DNA from: Margaritifera margaritifera
Taxonomy: Eukaryota; Mollusca; Bivalvia; Unionida; Margaritiferidae
DNA length: 64,000 nt
NCBI GenBank assembly: GCA_029931535.1
Contig: JAQPZY010001688.1
Span: 9,866,001 to 9,930,000, forward strand
Direction: 5' to 3'
Part shown: one piece after another, positions 58,830 through 64,000 of the stretch
Position numbering within the stretch: the first letter of the stretch is position 1
How the letters are laid out: every line of letters starts with the position of its first letter
The notes under the pieces: generated by a model
What the model saw: only the letters and a program-made list of their open reading frames with translations
Databases searched by the model: none
Told to the model about the DNA's origin: nothing
Position numbers and translations under genes: made by a program

Positions 58830-60290
58830 CTTTGGTTATTGAGCGTGTTTCTGTATGTGGTATATTGCTTTACAGCTAGTGAGCTCGAGTTACTGTGGCC
58901 CAGTGGATAAAATGTGCGACTCACACACACACACACACACACACTTACTTGGGTGTCTGCAGGGGGGGGGCATGTTGCTTCATCCCCACCCCGATTTTTA
59001 AAAAATAATAGATATATCCCTTTTACTTTGGCTCCCCCTCCCCCCCAGAAAATTCATGCGGATGCCCATGAACAAACGCACTACTTTAGAGCACATGCTC
59101 AGGAGTTCCTGTGCAGTGGTGGGAAAATTTCTGTCTTTTTTGCTCCATAACGCTATAATGTCTAGCACGTTATTACTTTTTTTACCACTACTGAACGTTT
59201 CCAGATTTTAGTTTGTGTACGTTGAGGTTTATAATCAGTCAAATTTTAATTCTGATGATTGACTAAAAATGTTGACATGTCAAGCAGTGAAAAAGAAAAA
59301 TTTTGGTTAACATTAATAAGCATTTTAGCGTTATTTTTGAAACTCGCATTGGTGAAAAACTCTTCAAAACATAAGCAGAATCACGAAAAACTTTAATGGC
59401 AGGAACATCTTTTTGGCTTTGTGTGAATGATGAGGCCGCTAATTGAAGAAAGCTAGCCAATCATGGAATACTTATACTCTTACTGAAGCATGTACAAAAA
59501 AAATTAATTCTAATAGTAATAGATTACAATGACTTGCGCAGTAGTGCTTTGGATTCCATATTTTATGAGAGAGAGAGAGAGACGTGGGGATTGGTCTTTT
59601 ATTGATCATTTTTCTGTATTTTGCATTGTATCTGATAGGTAATGAACAGAAAAAGGAAAAAGTAAAACAATAATTTCATCTGATGCTAATTTTACTTGGT
59701 GATATAGATATAGAAGTATATAGACATACAGTATTCACATACAACAATACAGAAAACAATACAGACAAAACAATTTAGCTGTCGTCAGCCACGCAGTCTC
59801 TCCCCCCCCCCCAATGGATAATATAATCTTGTAAAATTATACACAGACATGCTTTTTATTACTCTCTCTGTCTCTCTCTCTCTCTCACTCTCTTTATCTT
59901 TGTGACTTTGGAACGGTTGCTTATTGAGACAAGAAATAAACTAATTTCTTTGAATAGTGTTTGGCATGTTTCTGTATATGGTATATTGCTTTACAGCTAC
60001 AGTTACTGTGGCCAAATGGATAGAGTGTGTGTCACACACACATTTGATATTGTAGCACGAGGTTGTGAGTTTGCAACCACCGACGGGAAAATTTGTTTAT
60101 TTTTTTCCCCCTCTATTACGCTATAATGTCTAGTACAGTTTTACTTTTCTTACCACTTGCAAACTTTTCCAGATTTCAGTTTACGATAGCTTGTGCAGTA
60201 GTGATTTGGATTCCATATTTTATGAGAGAGAGAGGGGGGGGGACTTTACTAAGAAGAGTTAATGATCTAAAATTATTTATTCTGTATTAT
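58830..60290 (+). repeat. Tandem duplication (about 1.1-kb offset) carrying a degenerate tRNA-like SINE head
   Basis: GTATATTGCTTTACAGCTA, GTTACTGTGGCC, CGCTATAATGTCTAG, TTTCCAGATTT and GATTCCATATTTTATGAGAG occur in order at 58860-59580 and again at 59970-60232. The second copy is shorter. Both carry TGTGGCCCA/AATGGATA, like the A-box region of a tRNA-type SINE. In the second a B-box-like GAGGTTGTGAGTTTGCAACC remains. The minus frame 59263-59460 in the first copy shows no domain. Confidence 0.7.
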
Positions 60291-61050
60291 GCATATTATG
60301 CAATAGGAAAACGAACAGAAAAGAAAAAGTTAAACATTAATTTCATCTGATGCGCAAGTTTGTCAAATCAATGGCAAAGAAAACAAACCCGCAGAAGCGC
60401 TGCTGTTGTACTTTTAGGTTAACAGCACATGAAATTAACATGTCAATATCAAAGAAGACAAGCAGTGCTGATGGGTTCTCTTGTGCTAGGTTACTGCACG
60501 TGTCAACTACATGTATCTAGGATGACCTTTTGCGACCATTTGTGATTTTAAAATAACCCGCTACTTTGGTAAATAATGCAAAATAGTACAGTTTAAAATA
60601 AAATAACAATGTGAAATCTTAATAATGCTTTATTTAAGCGATTGGATGTCAGAAAAAATCGTACAATATGTGAATGAGTACTCATGCATGGAATAACCAT
60701 CAGAACTTGTGCGATTTTGTTTCACTTCAGACAGGTATAACTGCAGCTTTGTTATTAATTTGTTCAATGTTTATTGTTCTTTTCATTGCAGGTAGTACAA
60801 TATCACTGACTTTCATATGATCATTAAAATTTTGTTTTGCGTTTACTGAAAAAGAAAAAAGGATATGCATGTTTAGATTCCGATAACAGTATTGAAGAAA
60901 AAAAAAATTAGATTCATTGCGCAAAATGTAGTTTTAATACAGTTTGCGAGGCATTGTCATTACGTTATCATCATCTAAAACATGATTTGGCAATATGTAT
61001 CATACATTATCTTCGTTAGAACAAGGAAATATTTATTATTAACTGAATTA
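60291..61050. other. AT-rich DNA without a recognised gene
   Basis: No exon or repeat recognised. Confidence 0.45.
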
Positions 61051-61062
61051 CTACGTTTTTTT

Positions 61063-62273
61063 CAGTATCAAAAAGTTAGCAAATTGCTCCCCAGAGGGAT
61101 GACGATGTAGATAAATTGGTGCCCCCTCCCCCCCCTCCCCCGTCTCTCTCTCAACATCTGCTTGCATCGGTGATAAACAGTAAACCATGCCCATATTATC
61201 GAGACCACGTCCCCAAAAAATAATGGCACATGAATCCTCAGGAATACAGTCAGCAATGAACCTAATGGGATTACTGTCTTTCGTCAGCTGTTGGATTTTG
61301 TCAGGACAGTATCCCACCACATACACATTATCATCTCTGGCTGTTGCAAGACCGAGAAAATACTTGAAACTGTCATCATGACTAAACTGATTCATCATCC
61401 TACCATCCATCCATGTCAAAACAGGGAATCGGCCCCACACACAGTCATGTATACAAGTGTACAGGATGAATTTTGAGCGACAGAAGTATCTGAAGTGTCA
61501 CTCAGACAGTAAAACTGGTAACATTTCTTCTCTCCTGCACTGGTGATCATACTTCAGCAGCATTTACCTTCATCAAAGGGACCAGATACAATTATCTTCC
61601 CTGTCCATGCCGAAGCAATACCCCGATATTCGTATCTAGTTTGAACTTTCTTGGTGGTTTTGATGGTCCCGCTTGTTACAGACCGGAAATGAAGCGTTTT
61701 CTGATTTGGTATAGAGACAGCTACATCTTATGATCGACTACACATATACCATATGGATGGTCTGGCAATGTGAAGCTGGCGATGTATTGATATGAGGAGT
61801 TAAGCAGAAGAACTCTCTTGCTATTCCAATCGACAGCATCACTTCGCCCCTTTGTAAATATGTAACACCTAAATAATAGGGACTTTTACCATCAGGCCCT
61901 TTTACCTCCACAAATTCATCCATCTCAGTCTGACTTTCAGAGGCTTTTCTGCTCTTGATATCGGTTAATTTTTGCATTCCTTTCTGCATAATACCCTGCC
62001 AATTTCATACACCAGAGCCAGGACGCACTGGATTTATTACCCTGCAAATATCAGCCCCTTGGACCAGGATTTACTAGATTTATTACCCTGCCAATCTCAG
62101 ACCCCTGGGATAGGACGCACTGGATTTATTGCCCTGCCAATATCAGACCCCTGGGCCAGGACACACTGGATTTGTGGATCAACTTGAAGATTTAATGTGA
62201 CAGTATCCATCTGATCAAACTTGTCTTTAATCTGTTTTAGTATAACTTCACTTGCAATATCATTAAAAATATC
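61063..62273 (-). pseudogene. Decayed duplicate of TRIM exon 2 (propeller)
   Basis: Minus-strand sequence aligns by eye along the whole of exon 2 at 8540-9553. DGRMMNQFSHDDSFKY matches DGRMMYKYSHDS, TARDDNVYVVGYCPDKIQQL matches TDRDDNVYVMGCSSNNIHKL, and MDEFVEVKGPDGKSPYYLGV matches MERFVKVKGPDDWSTWFLGV. The frame is broken into pieces (61051-61440, 61738-61989). The ATG of the exon-2 frame is lost, the 3' end has been replaced by C/T-rich low-complexity sequence near 61120-61155, and a 55-bp block is expanded at 61990-62175. The splice acceptor CATTCAG near 62273 is retained. No copy of exon 1 is in view, so this may be a partial duplication. Confidence 0.88.
61990..62175. repeat. About 55-bp triplication inside the TRIM pseudogene
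   Basis: CACTGGATTTATTACCCTGC, AATATCAGCCCCT and GGACCAGGA occur three to four times in tandem; the parental exon (near 9401-9440) has a single version. Confidence 0.85.
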
Positions 62274-62605
62274 TGAATGAAATGTATATATATATATATA
62301 CAGTAGGATGCTAAATCAAACTAATAGAGACTCTCTCAAATACATGTCTTTGCATTTTTTTAAACATATGTATTTACTTGATTACTGGAATACAAATTAA
62401 TGAAATAATTCAGTTCAGTATCCCATATGTTTCAATAACCTCAAAGTGTAATACATTAAACTCTCTCTATCTCTCTCTCTTTCTCTCTCTCTCTTGCGTG
62501 TGTGTGTTTAAGAGAGAGAGAGAGAGATTTGCAGTAAGGCAAAATGAACTGGAATTTGAACTGGCATTTCAACAAGCTACCCTTTTTCATTCATCACACA
62601 CTCTT
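62274..62605 (-). repeat. Duplicated TRIM intron sequence without the LTR-like element
   Basis: Matches 9554-9570 plus 10601-10945: a short (TA)n (62285-62300) then ACTAATAGAGACTCTCTCAA and onward. The 0.8-kb insertion at 9652-10473 is absent. Confidence 0.85.
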
Positions 62606-63040
62606 TTCTTCAATACAGGAAGATCACATGGATTAATACCTTATTGCAAATTAAGAAGGATTTTGGCAGAATATGGTTACAAAATCGTTTTTAGGAAAAT
62701 TTGGAGGTATCCATATATTAAAATTAGGGAAGACAAAATTAACAGAGATACGTAAATGTGTATAATATGTAAATCTGTATACATTTTGGCAAGATGTTAT
62801 CCATGCCTTAGCAACATGGAAAAGGGAGCCCTCATCACCGGATATTCTATACAAAATGGCGGACAAGTGTAATAGCATGTGTCACACAACTTTTTGATAG
62901 TTCAAGATCATTATTAAATCTTGACGCAATACGTCAAAAAAGCACACACTAATAATTTAATTGAATATTTCTTAATTACTTGAAAACCAATCTGTTCATG
63001 GGAAAGAAAAAAAAAGACATCAAAAATTATATCCACAAAG
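62606..63040. other. DNA without a recognised gene
   Basis: A plus frame ends at 62755 and a minus frame spans 62651-62878; neither has a recognisable domain. Possibly more of the LINE remnant that follows. Confidence 0.4.
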
Positions 63041-63525
63041 GGAAGGACTCTTACGAACCTAAATTCGGAAAAGAATTTGCTCTTAGCAAATAAGAATTTA
63101 GAATCTGTATGATATGATTTTGTAATGAATAAAATAAGTGAACCTTATGGAATATATGGGGCTTGGTCCAGACAATTAAAATGCCGATAACTGATCAAAA
63201 CGGGGAGAAAAGAACCCAGCTAATTTTGGCTAAGAAGTGCACCAAAGATACAAATTTCATTGCCTTTTAGTCTAACTTCATGCAAAGAATTATTGTAACA
63301 AATGAATTCTTGAAACAAATAAATTTCATTGATGATGATACATGTGCTTTTTGTGAACAAGAAGTCGAAAATATTGAACACTTATTTTATGATTGCCCAG
63401 TGATTGAAGATTTTCGGAGATCCTTTACTGCATACATTAAGAATTATATACCAAATATTATGATTTCCAAAAGTGATGTCTTTGAAATGACAAGTTTGGT
63501 GATCCAATTCATTTCTTCATTCTGA
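63041..63525 (+). mobile_element. LINE remnant with zinc-binding reverse-transcriptase tail
   Basis: The frame 63280-63525 reads NEFLKQINFIDDDTCAFCEQ EVENIEHLFYDCPVI, the zf-RVT motif (C-x2-C ... H-x4-C) at the C-terminus of many non-LTR retrotransposon proteins. Upstream sequence from about 63041 has stops and frameshifts. The copy is a dead 3' fragment; it is a different LINE type from the one at 14697-15491. Confidence 0.75.
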
Positions 63526-63607
63526 TTACAAAATATCACCTTTATAGGCCATGCTATGTTTATAGTACAGGTGGAAAAATATTTAGCAAACCTGTATAAT
63601 CAAACGT

Positions 63608-64000
63608 TTACGTTCGAGAAAAAGTGAAACCTTTGTTAAACTTAAACAGCTTGTAGGATACTAAGCCTAACCCTCCCACCAAGCAACCAAAAAGTATTAA
63701 ATAAATACATCTTTTTTGCTTCATCCTTTTATGTTCTTCAATATGCCGGCTTAAATCTTCTAAAAAATTTTTTAAATAATTTTGGTTCCAAAAAACCCTT
63801 TCCCTCCACTTCCTCTTATCTTGTTCTGGAAAGAACTGCAAGGCTGAACCCGCAAGGAGAGCTTGAAACACAACACAGCAACAATTTTGAAAAACTCCAC
63901 TGTACACAGAATCATTGTTGAATGAAATCCACCATCTTCGAATATCATTTTCATCGATATAATTAGTTAGTGTAAAAACAGCATCAGGTTCTCTGTCTTC
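63608..64000 (-). CDS. 3' part of a gene for an unrecognised protein with a C-terminal membrane anchor (runs off window)
   Basis: The minus frame is open from the window edge at 64000 to the stop at 63608, 130 codons. It begins EDREPDAVFTLTNYIDENDI RRWW, continues with a Cys-rich stretch (QNCCCVVFQALLAGSALQFF), then a charged helix (LEDLSRHIEEHKRMKQKR), and ends with a hydrophobic segment IYLILFGCLVGGLGLVSYKL and a basic FKFNKGFTFSRT tail. That order suggests a tail-anchored membrane protein with its body in the cytosol. I recognise no family. An ATG-initiated frame at 63954 in another phase is a shadow. Whether an intron boundary lies beyond the edge cannot be seen. Confidence 0.6.
   Translation of the reverse strand, partial: EDREPDAVFTLTNYIDENDIRRWWISFNNDSVYSGVFQNCCCVVFQALLAGSALQFFPEQDKRKWRERVFWNQNYLKNFLEDLSRHIEEHKRMKQKRCIYLILFGCLVGGLGLVSYKLFKFNKGFTFSRT

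Noticed and set aside
63772..63954. 60-codon minus frame starting ATG at 63954
   Set aside because: It overlaps, in another phase, a longer frame open to the window edge with clearer protein-like organisation.

Overview
The window is nuclear DNA from an animal, most likely a bivalve or related mollusc. The reasons are an intron-containing TRIM (RING / B-box / coiled-coil / beta-propeller) gene with a decayed paralogous copy, very AT-rich gene-poor DNA packed with micro- and minisatellites, and remnants of Penelope-like, LINE, hAT, LTR-like and tRNA-derived SINE elements of kinds common in molluscs. The assignment is inference from gene and repeat style; no species is named. There are no operons, CRISPR arrays or bacterial features.

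Layout. 1-8.4 kb: repeats, an LTR-like element with a 4-bp target duplication (2689-3605), (CATA)n tracts, a Penelope-like GIY-YIG endonuclease fragment (about 4290-5091) and a 55-bp-type minisatellite with nested (TA)n. 8.4-19.1 kb, minus strand: a complete two-exon TRIM gene. Exon 1 (18172-19137) carries RING, two B-boxes and a coiled coil; exon 2 (8540-9553) carries the propeller. They are joined in phase 0 across an 8.6-kb intron that holds a second LTR-like copy, microsatellites, a broken LINE and two opposed tRNA-Thr-like SINE heads. The spliced product is about 659 residues.

19.2-57.8 kb has no long open reading frame but many tandem repeats. Reading splice signals and frames by eye, I find a chain of phase-compatible plus-strand exon candidates: 30084-30241 (with an ATG), 36261-36375, 48037-48193 and 50905 to about 51086, followed by 54545-54701 and 57329-57468 (stop, then AATAAA at 57783). 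The first four connect cleanly. The link between the fourth and fifth is unresolved. Three of the later exons each need one extra A in an A-run to stay open, so this is either a gene with assembly homopolymer errors or a decaying pseudogene. Its product is not recognised; the predicted C-terminus is acidic and rich in Tyr motifs.

58-64 kb: a tandem duplication (58.8-60.3 kb), a degenerate duplicate of TRIM exon 2 plus its adjacent intron sequence (about 61063-62605) that preserves the pre-insertion state of the 9.65-kb LTR-like element, a LINE zinc-binding remnant, and on the minus strand at the window edge the 3' part of a gene for an unrecognised protein with a C-terminal membrane anchor.

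The TRIM protein is probably a cytosolic E3 ubiquitin ligase whose propeller picks the target. The other genes cannot be placed in a pathway from sequence alone.
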